From NCBI GenBank assembly GCA_949285145.1, contig CASDXQ010000025.1:1-37170 (forward strand): DNA of 37,170 nucleotides, read 5' to 3'. The notes below the pieces were generated by a model. That model did no database searches. It saw only the letters and a list, made by a program, of their open reading frames with translations, and had not been told where the DNA came from. This stretch comes from an uncultured Spirochaetales bacterium (GTDB lineage: Bacteria; Spirochaetota; Spirochaetia; Sphaerochaetales; Sphaerochaetaceae). The translations under genes were made by a program, and so were the position numbers. Shown piece by piece: positions 25,269-33,471 of the stretch (within the stretch, counting starts at the first letter, position 1; each line of letters opens with the position of its first letter).

Positions 25269-25288
25269 TTCAATATTGAAATATTATA
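25269..25288 (-). promoter_or_regulatory. arg operon -10 box and adjacent palindrome
   Basis: On the minus strand GTATAATATT gives a perfect TATAAT (25288-25283), followed at once by the 12-bp perfect palindrome TTCAATATTGAA (25280-25269) at the expected transcription start. The palindrome resembles an AT-rich ARG-box half arrangement (TGAAT-like), so repression by an ArgR-type regulator is possible. No strong -35 was found. Confidence 0.45.
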
Positions 25289-25378
25289 CATAAAACAGGT
25301 TTAATGAATACAAGCTTTGTATATTTTTCCAAAAAATATGTAGAAAATATATCTATAATTAAAACTGCAAAAGATAAT

Positions 25379-25654
25379 TCAGGCTTCTCTCTCCTTCTGT
25401 GCTGTCTTCTTTTTATGCTCTTTTATGATGACATGAGGATAGAAATCAATTTCTTTCCAGTAGTTGCTGTTGCCAGAACTTATGCATTTTTTCTCACATA
25501 ACCTGCAGGCACTTTTATTCACATAACGTGTACGCCCGTCTTTCTTCACACTCTTCTTTCTGAGAATCTGCCCCTGAGGACAGTATACGATATCGGCTTC
25601 CGTATCCCGGACGAAGGCATTGTTCTTCATTGCGTAATATTTTTTCTCATCCAT
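25379..25654 (-). pseudogene. transposase fragment (IS1182-like DDE type)
   Basis: Open stretch of 91 codons resembling the internal cysteine-rich part of IS1182-type transposases: ADIVYCPQGQILRKKSVKKD, then YVNKSACRLCEKKCISS and a YWKEIDFYPHVII tail. A full transposase would be several times longer and the DDE catalytic residues are not in this piece, so it is a remnant. Its apparent ATG overlaps the fhs stop as TGATG by chance and has no ribosome site. No terminal inverted repeats could be identified; the AT-rich 120 bases after it up to the argC promoter show no gene. Confidence 0.6.
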
Positions 25655-27324
25655 CAGAAAAGTCCTGTTATCTTCCCGTCATCACAAATATCTATGCCTT
25701 CAGCTGCGGGCACCTTCGGCAGCCCGGGCATTGTCATTATATCTCCGGCATATGCAACGATGAAACCGGCGCCTGCACTTACCTTTATTCCCCTTATCGT
25801 GATGCGGAAAGAGGAAGGAGCACCTGTTTTCTTCGGATCATCGGAGAAGGAATACTGGGTTTTCGCAATACATACAGGATAATCCCTGTATCCTTCCTCC
25901 TCGGCTTTTTTTATCTGTGTGAGCACTCCGGGAGCGAAACTGACTCCATCTGCACCGTATATTCTGGTGGCAACAGCCCTGATCTTGTCCGCAATCGAAA
26001 GATCGTCAGGATAAGTGAAATGCGCCTTGTACTGATCCTCCTTGGCAAGTGATCTCAGCACTGCATCCGCAAGATCAAGACCGCCTTCACCTCCTTTCGC
26101 CCAGACATCACACAGTTTCACCTCCACACCGCGCTGTGTGCAGAAATCCTCAAGCAATGCGATTTCTGCACTGCTGTCGCCCGAAAAACGGTTAAGGGCA
26201 ACGACAGGAGGAAGATTCCATACATTCTTTATGTTGCTTATGTGTCGTTCAAGGTTTGACAGACCTTTTCTGAGGGCATCGAGGTTTTCAAGATGCAGAT
26301 CTTCCCTGCAAACACCTCCGTGACTCTTCAGGGCCCTTACGGATGCAACGAGAACAATTACGGATGGCATCATGGATGAAAGACGGCACTTGATGTCAAT
26401 GAATTTCTCAGCTCCAAGATCAGCACCGAATCCGGCTTCCGTCACAACCACGTCTGCAAGTTTCAGGGCAGTACGTGTTGCTATGACAGAATTGCAGCCA
26501 TGGGCAATATTGGCAAACGGACCGCCGTGCACGAATGCAGGAGTATGTTCAAGAGTCTGCACGAGATTGGGCTTGAGTGCATCCCTGAGCAGTGCACAGA
26601 CAGCTCCTGCCGCCTTCAGGTCTCCGGCCGTCACGATCTTTCCGTCATATGTTCTTGCCACTATGAGGCGGGAAACCCTTTTCCTGAGGTCGGCAAGATT
26701 AAGAGAAAGACAGAGAGTCGCCATGATCTCGCTTGCGGTTGTTATGTCAAATCCCTCTTCCCTCGGATTTCCGTTGCTCTTTCCGCCAAGCCCCGAGACA
26801 ATGAATCGCAACTGTCTGTCATTCATGTCCATACAGCGGCGCCAGAGAACACGGCGGGGATCTATATTCAGTCTGTTGCCCTGCTGGATGGAATTGTCCA
26901 CAAGGGCGGCAATGAGATTGTTGGCAGCCGTTATGGCATGAAGGTCTCCCGTGAAATGCAGGTTGATGTCCTCCATCGGCACAACCTGGGCATAGCCGCC
27001 TCCCGCAGCACCTCCCTTGAGGCCGAACACAGGGCCGAGGGACGGTTCCCTCAGAGCAAGGCAGACATTCACCCCGCATCTTGCAAGGGCATCAGCAAGA
27101 CCGATTGAGACTGTAGTCTTGCCTTCTCCCGCCGGAGTCGGGTTTATTGCAGTGACCAGCACCAGCTTTCCCTTCTTTCCCTTCGTCTCCAGGGCTGAAT
27201 AATCAATCTTGGCCTTATAGCGGCCATAAGGCTCAACCAGATCCTCAGGGATTTTCAGGGCCGCGGCAATCTCGCTTATGTTCTTCATTCTGCACTGCTG
27301 TGCTATTTCGATATCGCTGAGCAT
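25654..27324 (-). CDS. fhs: formate-tetrahydrofolate ligase
   Basis: About 556 residues, ATP-dependent formation of 10-formyl-tetrahydrofolate for one-carbon metabolism and purine synthesis. It shows the nucleotide loop [20 protein letters not shown] near residue 65, [42 protein letters not shown] and [18 protein letters not shown], all family hallmarks, and full length. The ATG at 27324 overlaps the aminopeptidase stop as TGATG and lies 6 bases after GGGAGG; a GTG one codon upstream is possible. Translational coupling with the aminopeptidase is likely. Confidence 0.94.
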   Translation of the reverse strand: MLSDIEIAQQCRMKNISEIAAALKIPEDLVEPYGRYKAKIDYSALETKGKKGKLVLVTAINPTPAGEGKTTVSIGLADALARCGVNVCLALREPSLGPVFGLKGGAAGGGYAQVVPMEDINLHFTGDLHAITAANNLIAALVDNSIQQGNRLNIDPRRVLWRRCMDMNDRQLRFIVSGLGGKSNGNPREEGFDITTASEIMATLCLSLNLADLRKRVSRLIVARTYDGKIVTAGDLKAAGAVCALLRDALKPNLVQTLEHTPAFVHGGPFANIAHGCNSVIATRTALKLADVVVTEAGFGADLGAEKFIDIKCRLSSMMPSVIVLVASVRALKSHGGVCREDLHLENLDALRKGLSNLERHISNIKNVWNLPPVVALNRFSGDSSAEIALLEDFCTQRGVEVKLCDVWAKGGEGGLDLADAVLRSLAKEDQYKAHFTYPDDLSIADKIRAVATRIYGADGVSFAPGVLTQIKKAEEEGYRDYPVCIAKTQYSFSDDPKKTGAPSSFRITIRGIKVSAGAGFIVAYAGDIMTMPGLPKVPAAEGIDICDDGKITGLF

Positions 27325-28610
27325 CACCTGCCTCCCTGTTCCCCGAAATATGCTTTGAACAGCCTGTAGATATATGAGGCATCCTCAACTCCGGCGCATT
27401 CATAGCTTGAATGCATCGAAAGCTGGGCAAGTCCGATGTCACAGGTGGAGATGCTCACCTGGTGCATGGACAGGTTGCCGAGCGTACTGCCTCCGGTGAC
27501 ATCGGAGTTGTTCACGAATATCTGGTACGGGATTCCGTTTCTGATCATGAGATCCTTCACATATGCGCCTGTGGAGGCGTCGGTCGTGTACTTCTGGTTT
27601 GCAGAGTACTTTATGATCACGCCGCCGTTGATGACAGGCTTGTTCGTAATGTCGCATTTTTCAGTGTAATTCGGATGCAGGGCATGACCGTTGTCACTGC
27701 TGAGCATGTTCGAGGAAGCGAAAAGCATGTACATTTCCTCTTCGCTGTATGAAAGAGAAAGGCAGATTCTCCTGAGAGTCGAGAAAAGGAAATCTGAAAG
27801 CGCACCCTGGCGGCTGGATGATCCGGTCTCCTCGTTGTCGAAAAGCGCAATAATATCGAGACAGGGGCTTTCTTCTGCCTCGCACAGGGCCCTGAAAGCG
27901 GAATATGCGCACATGAGATCGTCAAGTTTCGGCGATGAGACAAACTCCCCCTCAGCACCCCATATGCCCGGCTGTGTCCTGTTATAGAGGAAGAGATCGT
28001 AATCCAGTATATCATCCTTACCGGCACAGAGCCTGTCGGAAAGAAGGGATAAGAAGACATCCCCGTCCATATCAGTCGACAGCAGCGGCTTCATCTCATT
28101 CTGCACGCTTATCTTCACTCCGTCATTCACTTGTCTGTTCTGATGGATGGCAAGGGATGGTATGCTGACAAGATCCCTGTCAAAATCCACAAGCATCTCC
28201 TCCGGACCTCTGTCTGTTCTGACATAGGCGCGTCCGGCTATCGAGAGAGGACGGTCAAACCATGAATTGAGAACAAGACCGCCGTAGGTTTCAACATTCA
28301 GGGTCGAATAGTGTGATGATGACATGTCAACCGGATTCGGCTTGATCTTGAATGTCGGACTGTCCGTATGAGCTGAGACACAGCGGAATGAAGTGAATCT
28401 TTCCTGCGGAATGCGGAATGCTATCATTGAGGAGCTGTTTCTCCTGACAAAACAGCATTGTCCTTTCTCAAGATTGAAAGGCCCCCTCTCGTCAAGTTCC
28501 CTGTAGCCGAGCGATGAAAGCTTTTTTGCCATATTCTCCACCACATGGTACGGAGATGGGGAAGATGAAATGAAGTCTATGAGTTTACGAGCATCAGTAC
28601 TGTTTTTCAT
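27324..28610 (-). CDS. apeB: M18-family aminopeptidase
   Basis: Metallo-aminopeptidase of 428 residues, the normal length for bacterial M18 (aspartyl aminopeptidase) enzymes. Metal and catalytic motifs: [17 protein letters not shown] (HxDSP) near 80, [18 protein letters not shown] (DNEE) near 235, [12 protein letters not shown] near 308 and [20 protein letters not shown] near the end with the last metal His. It would release N-terminal residues from peptides in the cytoplasm. A TATAAT lies 7 bases before the ATG and no Shine-Dalgarno is seen. Confidence 0.88.
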   Translation of the reverse strand: MKNSTDARKLIDFISSSPSPYHVVENMAKKLSSLGYRELDERGPFNLEKGQCCFVRRNSSSMIAFRIPQERFTSFRCVSAHTDSPTFKIKPNPVDMSSSHYSTLNVETYGGLVLNSWFDRPLSIAGRAYVRTDRGPEEMLVDFDRDLVSIPSLAIHQNRQVNDGVKISVQNEMKPLLSTDMDGDVFLSLLSDRLCAGKDDILDYDLFLYNRTQPGIWGAEGEFVSSPKLDDLMCAYSAFRALCEAEESPCLDIIALFDNEETGSSSRQGALSDFLFSTLRRICLSLSYSEEEMYMLFASSNMLSSDNGHALHPNYTEKCDITNKPVINGGVIIKYSANQKYTTDASTGAYVKDLMIRNGIPYQIFVNNSDVTGGSTLGNLSMHQVSISTCDIGLAQLSMHSSYECAGVEDASYIYRLFKAYFGEQGGR

Positions 28611-28617
28611 AAAAGGG

Positions 28618-28626
28618 ATTATAACA
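28618..28626 (-). promoter_or_regulatory. extended -10 promoter of the aminopeptidase-fhs pair
   Basis: The minus strand reads TGTTATAAT, then CCCTTTT, then the ATG. TGn plus a perfect -10 ending 7 bases before the start codon, with no ribosome site, implies a leaderless mRNA. The 36 bases between here and the kinase stop hold nothing else. Confidence 0.55.
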
Positions 28627-28659
28627 ATTCAAAGGTACAAGAAAAAGACAGGCTGAGCA

Positions 28660-29973
28660 TCAATTGAGCACCTTGTGGAACTTTATCGAGAAAACGGAAC
28701 CCTCGCCTTCGCGGCTTTCAACGGTGCAGACTGTCCTGTGCACGGAACATATCCAGCTGACGATTGAAAGCCCGAGTCCGCTTCCGCCGCCGCTGCGGGA
28801 GGGATCCGCCTGGTAGAACCTGTCAAAAATATGCGGAAGATCATTGCTGCTTATACCTATTCCCGTATCGCAAACACGCAGGATGGCATCACTTGTGCCG
28901 TCTTCAAGACTTACATCCACACATCCTCCCCTGTCCGTATATTTGACTGCATTTGAAATGAGATTGGAAAGCGCCCTTATGACAAGAGACTCATCAGCCT
29001 CGATGAAAACATTGTCACTGATGTGTTTTGTCAGCCTGACACCTTTCTCACCGGCACTGCCTTCCATTGAGGAGCACAGCACTGCACACAGCTGGGACAG
29101 ATTCAGGCATTCGAATTTCGCGTCATAGCGGCCGCTGTCGGAACGGGCAAGTGTCAGCAGCTGATTCAGCATGCCGCTCATTCTGTCGCACTGCCGGATT
29201 ATCTCATCAAGCTCATCGCAAAGCGCTTTGTCCTTGCACACCATCAGCATGTATTCAGCCTCGGACCTGATGAGAGCGACAGGAGTTCTGAGCTCATGAC
29301 TGGCATCATCGGTGAACTGGCGTTCTTTCATGAATGCATCCTCAAGACGGTCAAGCATGTTGTCGAAAGATGAAGCAAGCAGCCTTATTTCCTGACCGGC
29401 ATCATTCACTTCCACTCTTTTGGAAAGATCCGCACTTGTCGATATCTCGGCCGCAGTGCGGCTCATCTTGTCAAGAGGAGCAAAAGCCTTCCTGGTTATG
29501 AAATACCCTCCCACAGCCGCAAGCAGGACAAGCAGGGGAAATACGATAAGTGAAAAAATGAAGAAGAAAGAAAATATCTGCGAAATGCCGTTGAGGGAAT
29601 ATGCACCTCTTATCCGCATTCCGTTTGAAAGCACATAGTCATAGACATACCAGTCAACATTGAGATGAGGAAACACACTCACCTTTCCTTCAGTGCTGGC
29701 GATGGTTGAAGCCTCCTTTGGAAGCTGTCCGAAAAGCACGTTGTTCCCGCTGTCAAGAAGGGAAATGAAAATGCCGTCCTCATAAGGCTCGAACCAGCCT
29801 TCATCATAAAATTCCTCAACCGCATCCATGACTGACTCTACCACGATGGCGCGCGCCCGGTTGCCGGACACATAGCCGGAGGATGCGAAGGCCACCGCTA
29901 TGAAAAGAACGGCGAGTGTGCTCATCCATATCGTGTACCATATGACTATTTTCTTTTTCAGGCTCAGATTCAT
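28660..29973 (-). CDS. sensor histidine kinase
   Basis: About 437 residues. Two membrane segments (near residues 9-35, WYTIWMSTLAVLFIAVAFAS, and 135-160, FFFIFSLIVFPLLVLLAAVG) flank an extracytoplasmic domain of about 100 residues. A HAMP region follows, then HisKA with the phospho-accepting His in FTDDASHELRTPVALIRSEA, and a HATPase with N box RALSNLISNAVKYTD, G1 RVCDTGIGIS and G2 GSGLGLSIV. EnvZ/CusS-like class; the stimulus is unknown. The start ATG overlaps the regulator stop (TGATG) and follows AAGGAGGAGTG. Confidence 0.92.
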   Translation of the reverse strand: MNLSLKKKIVIWYTIWMSTLAVLFIAVAFASSGYVSGNRARAIVVESVMDAVEEFYDEGWFEPYEDGIFISLLDSGNNVLFGQLPKEASTIASTEGKVSVFPHLNVDWYVYDYVLSNGMRIRGAYSLNGISQIFSFFFIFSLIVFPLLVLLAAVGGYFITRKAFAPLDKMSRTAAEISTSADLSKRVEVNDAGQEIRLLASSFDNMLDRLEDAFMKERQFTDDASHELRTPVALIRSEAEYMLMVCKDKALCDELDEIIRQCDRMSGMLNQLLTLARSDSGRYDAKFECLNLSQLCAVLCSSMEGSAGEKGVRLTKHISDNVFIEADESLVIRALSNLISNAVKYTDRGGCVDVSLEDGTSDAILRVCDTGIGISSNDLPHIFDRFYQADPSRSGGGSGLGLSIVSWICSVHRTVCTVESREGEGSVFSIKFHKVLN

Positions 29974-30653
29974 CACTCCTCCTTGAGGCAGTACCCCGCA
30001 CCCCTTACGGTATGAATGAGCTTCACATTCTCATCATCATCGATCTTCTTTCTCAGAAAGCGGATATAGACATCAACCATATTGCTTTCACCTTCATAGT
30101 CATAAGTCCAGACATGGCTGCGTATGCTTTCCCTTGTAAGGACACTGCCTGCATTGAGCATAAGGTATTCAAGAATTGCGAATTCCTTTGATGAAAGTTC
30201 TATATCCCTGTCTCCTCTTTTCACTCTCATTGAGGCCCTGTCAAGAGAAAGGGTTCCAACACTCAGGATATTTGAAGCCTTGCCGGAATTGGAAGCTGTC
30301 CGCCTGATAAGCACCCTGAGGCGCGCGAAAAGCTCATCGAAGCTGAACGGTTTCACAAGATAGTCATCACCGCCGCTGTCCAGTCCCGTGACCCTGTCGG
30401 CAACCGCATCTCTTGCCGTAAGGAAAAGAACGGGACACTCCCCGCCCGCACTGCGGTAGCGCCTGACAACCTCAAACCCGTCAAGACGCGGCATCATGAC
30501 ATCCAGCACGGCGGCATCATAATGTGTGCTCTCAAGGTATTCAAGCGCGCTCTGTCCGTCGAAAACCGCATCCACGGCATAGCCGGAAGCCTCCAGTGCC
30601 TTCTTTATTATTCCATTGAGTTTCACTTCATCTTCAGCAAGCAACAGTCTCAT
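29973..30653 (-). CDS. OmpR/PhoB-family response regulator
   Basis: DNA-binding response regulator of 226 residues. The receiver has the acidic pair in LLLAEDEVKLNG, the phospho-Asp at residue 51 (AAVLDVMMPRLDG), Thr in VLFLTARDAV and Lys in DYLVKPFSFDEL. The C-terminal winged helix includes ELSSKEFAILEYLMLNAG and VDVYIRFLRKKID...IHTVRGAGYCL. Partner of the kinase encoded next to it (1-base overlap). No target can be assigned; the genes beside it are the aminopeptidase and an antitoxin remnant. Ribosome site before the ATG is weak. Confidence 0.93.
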   Translation of the reverse strand: MRLLLAEDEVKLNGIIKKALEASGYAVDAVFDGQSALEYLESTHYDAAVLDVMMPRLDGFEVVRRYRSAGGECPVLFLTARDAVADRVTGLDSGGDDYLVKPFSFDELFARLRVLIRRTASNSGKASNILSVGTLSLDRASMRVKRGDRDIELSSKEFAILEYLMLNAGSVLTRESIRSHVWTYDYEGESNMVDVYIRFLRKKIDDDENVKLIHTVRGAGYCLKEE

Positions 30654-30711
30654 ATGTTTCCATCTTAAGGTTGAAAAATTAAATACAGATTAAAACTGAA
30701 AAGACTTTTTC

Positions 30712-31080
30712 TCAACAGAAACAGAAATAAGATCTCTCAGGGAAACATCTTTTAAATGCGTTGTCAGATGATGCATATGAAAAGACTGAGTGATCAGGCA
30801 CCCATGACTTCTTTTCTGAGAATGGCTTGATCCTTGTCTGCTCCCCTCTTACTCCAGCCTTCAAGACAGCAAGAACATCATCGCCAATCATTATGGTCAC
30901 TCTGCTTTTTGTCGGCTTGTACCATTCGGGATGAATTTCGTATTCCCTCTTTGCGTTTCCGATATGTTCTCCGGTAAGTACCGGGCTGTCAGAGAAATCA
31001 GTGTCGGTATGCCTCTCAAGATCCCTGCGTTCCGTTTCCGTCGTTGCAGGCATTTTCCTGACATCTTCCAAAGTAACCAT
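30712..31080 (-). pseudogene. brnA: BrnA-like antitoxin (DUF4415-type), frameshifted
   Basis: From the ATG at 31080, after AAGGAGGAGATTG, the protein follows the BrnA pattern: DTDFSDSPVLTGEHI, EWYKPTKSRVTIMIGDDVLAVLKAG and EQTRI, where the ribbon-helix-helix should continue N-A-I-L-R. The open frame instead runs into a Cys/Ser-rich tail. Adding one base between 30826 and 30827 restores INAILRKEVMGA and a stop at 30794-30796, the expected end. So a single-base deletion has broken the C-terminus. BrnA normally neutralises the ribonuclease BrnT; no BrnT gene is seen on either side. The longer upstream reading from 31176 has no ribosome site. Confidence 0.65.
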
Positions 31081-31197
31081 CAATCTCCTCCTTAACAGCT
31101 TTTCCGGCTGATATGATTCCGATTGCAGCTCCTTTTCTCTCAGTTTATCACCTTTCATGCCGGATGAAACTGGCAAATATGAAGATTATGTGAATTC

Positions 31198-31238
31198 AAA
31201 AGCATGCAATTGACAGCATGCTTTTGTTTTATTATAAA
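31198..31238 (+). promoter_or_regulatory. marR-ABC promoter inside an inverted repeat (probable operator)
   Basis: TTGACA (31210-31215), 17 bases, TATAAA (31233-31238): a near-perfect sigma70 promoter. The -35 box lies in the 8-base loop of a perfect 10-bp inverted repeat, AAAAGCATGC (31198-31207) and GCATGCTTTT (31216-31225). A dimeric MarR protein bound here would block RNA polymerase, so autorepression is likely. The same arms and spacing recur after the last gene of the cassette. Confidence 0.7.
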
Positions 31239-31270
31239 CCTTTCAGACATTTTCCTTCAGGGGGTCAGAA

Positions 31271-31702
31271 ATGACGGAAAACAGACTTTCCTCACCGGAA
31301 CTCATCAAGAGGATAAACGAGAAAATGGAAAGAGAAGGCAACAGAAGACTTCAGGAAAAGGGAGTCACCCTTTCCCAGCTGAAGGTTCTGCTTCACCTCA
31401 TGACACAGAGTGAACACGATCTGACACTCAAGGAACTTGAAAGCTATTTCGGCATGTCACAGGCGACCATAGCAGGAATTGCGGCAAGGCTCGAGAAGAA
31501 GGGGTTTGTCACAGGTATGGGCGACAGAAATGACAGAAGAATAAAGCATATACGGGTCAGCGCCGCAGGGGAAGCCTTGTGCAGGGATGCACAAGAGGAA
31601 AAGCAGGCAGGAGACGCATGGCTGGTGAGATGTCTTTCAGATGAGGAGAAAAACCTGCTCAATGTCCTGCTTGCGAAAGTATATGAAGGAATGGATGCGT
31701 AA
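31271..31702 (+). CDS. MarR-family transcriptional regulator
   Basis: Winged helix-turn-helix regulator of 143 residues. The DNA-binding core is LTLKELESYFGMSQATIAGIAARLEKKGFVTGMGD, followed by the wing RNDRRIKHIRVSAAGEAL, typical of MarR. AGGGGGT precedes the ATG. First gene of a three-gene rightward unit with two ABC exporter genes, a common arrangement in which the MarR protein represses the exporter until a ligand binds; the ligand is unknown. Confidence 0.9.
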   Translation: MTENRLSSPELIKRINEKMEREGNRRLQEKGVTLSQLKVLLHLMTQSEHDLTLKELESYFGMSQATIAGIAARLEKKGFVTGMGDRNDRRIKHIRVSAAGEALCRDAQEEKQAGDAWLVRCLSDEEKNLLNVLLAKVYEGMDA

Positions 31703-31717
31703 ATACAAGGAGTTTTC

Positions 31718-33466
31718 ATGCATAAGAAACTTTTGAAATATTTCGGTTCTTACACAAGGAATGCAATTCTCGCTCCCCTCCTGACTGCAGGGGAAGTCAT
31801 AATGGAGATACTCATTCCTTTCATCACCGCAATGATCATCGACCGTGGAATCGAAGGCGGGAGCATGAGGGATCTCGTTCTTTTCGGATGTCTGATGCTG
31901 GTGTGCGCTTTCGTCTCCCTTATCTGCGGTGTACTGGCAGGAAGGAATGCGGCAAAGGCCTCCACCGGATTTGCCTGCAATCTCAGACAGGGAATGTATG
32001 AGAAGATTCAGGAATTTTCCTTTTCCAACATCGACAAATTCTCGACTGCCGGACTTGTAACCCGTATGACCACGGATGTCACGAACGTGCAGAACGCTGT
32101 CCAGATGATACTCAGAATCGCGGTGAGGGCACCGCTGATGCTCATCTGTTCATGGAGCATGTGCTTCATCATAAACAGGGAGCTCAGCCTCGTGTTCTTT
32201 GCGGCGATCATAATTCTGGGTATCATACTCTTCTCCATCGCGAACGTCACGATGCCGATCTTCCAGAAAGTGTTCAACCGCTATGATGACCTGAATGCCA
32301 GCGTGCAGGAGAATGTGGGGGCAATCAGGACGGTCAAGGCTTATGTGAGGGAAGAGTATGAGAAGAAGAAATTCTCAAAGGCCAGCAACAAGCTTTACAA
32401 GATGTTCGTGAAGGCCGAGTCAATCCTCGCCTTCAACAATCCCGTGATGATGTTAGTGATCTACACCTGCATAGTATGCATTTCATGGCTCGGCGCCCAT
32501 TTCATCGTGGACGGGACAATGACAACGGGAAACATCACTTCCCTATTCAGCTATGTCATAAGCATGATGATGTCTCTTATGATGCTCAGCATGATTTTCG
32601 TCATGATCACGATGAGCAGCGCAAGCATCAGGCGTATTTCCCAAGTGCTGAGCGAGGAAAGCGACATCAGGGACGGTAAGAATCCTGTCATGGAAGTGAA
32701 GGACGGAAGCATAGACTTCTTTCATGTGACATTCTCCTACAGCAGCAGGAACACGAAACCGGTTCTTGAAGACATAAACCTGCATATAAACGCAGGCGAG
32801 ACGATCGGTATCATCGGTGCGACCGGCAGCGGCAAGTCGAGCCTTGTGAACCTCATAAGCCGTCTTTACGATATTTCATCCGGCTCGCTCAAAGTCGGCG
32901 GCGTGGAAGTGCGTGACTATGATATCCAGACTCTCAGGAACGCAGTCGCACTCGTGCTTCAGAAGAACGTCCTTTTCTCGGGAACAATACTGGAGAACCT
33001 GAGGTGGGGAGATGAGAATGCAAGCGAGGAAGAATGCATCGAAGCCTGCAGGGCAGCATGCGCCGATGAGTTCATAGACCGCCTGCCTGATGGATACAAC
33101 ACATACATTGAACAGGGAGGAACGAATGTCTCCGGCGGCCAGCGGCAGAGACTGTGCATCGCACGCTCGCTTCTCAAAAAGCCGAAGATACTCATCCTTG
33201 ACGACTCCACTTCCGCTGTCGATACTGCAACGGATGCGAAAATAAAAAAGGCTTTCAGGGAAAAAATCGGAGACACGACGAAGATAATCGTGTCACAGAG
33301 GATCTCAAGCATTGAGAAAGCCGACAGGATAATCGTGCTTGACGGCGGCCGCGTGACAGGTTTCGACACCCATGAGAACCTGATCAGGACAAATGAAATA
33401 TACAGGGAAATCGCGGAAGCCCAGAGCCAGGGCGGCGGCGACTTCGATCACGCAAAGGAGGAGTGA
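31718..33466 (+). CDS. ABC exporter half-transporter with degenerate ATP site
   Basis: Type IV (ABCB-like) half-transporter of 582 residues: a six-helix membrane domain (residues ~1-310) and a nucleotide-binding domain with Walker A GIIGATGSGKSSLV near 360, signature VSGGQRQRLCIARSL and Walker B ILILDDSTSAVD. The catalytic Glu after Walker B is Asp (D-D), and the switch His is Gln (IIVSQRISS where IAHR is usual), so its own site is degenerate, as in one partner of heterodimeric exporters such as TM287/288 or LmrCD. AAGGAG precedes the ATG. Pairs with the next gene; export of drugs or lipids is the family's usual role. Confidence 0.9.
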   Translation: MHKKLLKYFGSYTRNAILAPLLTAGEVIMEILIPFITAMIIDRGIEGGSMRDLVLFGCLMLVCAFVSLICGVLAGRNAAKASTGFACNLRQGMYEKIQEFSFSNIDKFSTAGLVTRMTTDVTNVQNAVQMILRIAVRAPLMLICSWSMCFIINRELSLVFFAAIIILGIILFSIANVTMPIFQKVFNRYDDLNASVQENVGAIRTVKAYVREEYEKKKFSKASNKLYKMFVKAESILAFNNPVMMLVIYTCIVCISWLGAHFIVDGTMTTGNITSLFSYVISMMMSLMMLSMIFVMITMSSASIRRISQVLSEESDIRDGKNPVMEVKDGSIDFFHVTFSYSSRNTKPVLEDINLHINAGETIGIIGATGSGKSSLVNLISRLYDISSGSLKVGGVEVRDYDIQTLRNAVALVLQKNVLFSGTILENLRWGDENASEEECIEACRAACADEFIDRLPDGYNTYIEQGGTNVSGGQRQRLCIARSLLKKPKILILDDSTSAVDTATDAKIKKAFREKIGDTTKIIVSQRISSIEKADRIIVLDGGRVTGFDTHENLIRTNEIYREIAEAQSQGGGDFDHAKEE

Positions 33467-33471
33467 GGAAA

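Noticed and set aside
31198-31225. Reading the repeat before marR as a terminator
   Set aside because: No gene points rightward into it; the upstream antitoxin remnant reads leftward, and the loop holds a TTGACA with a TATAAA 17 bases on, so promoter/operator is better.
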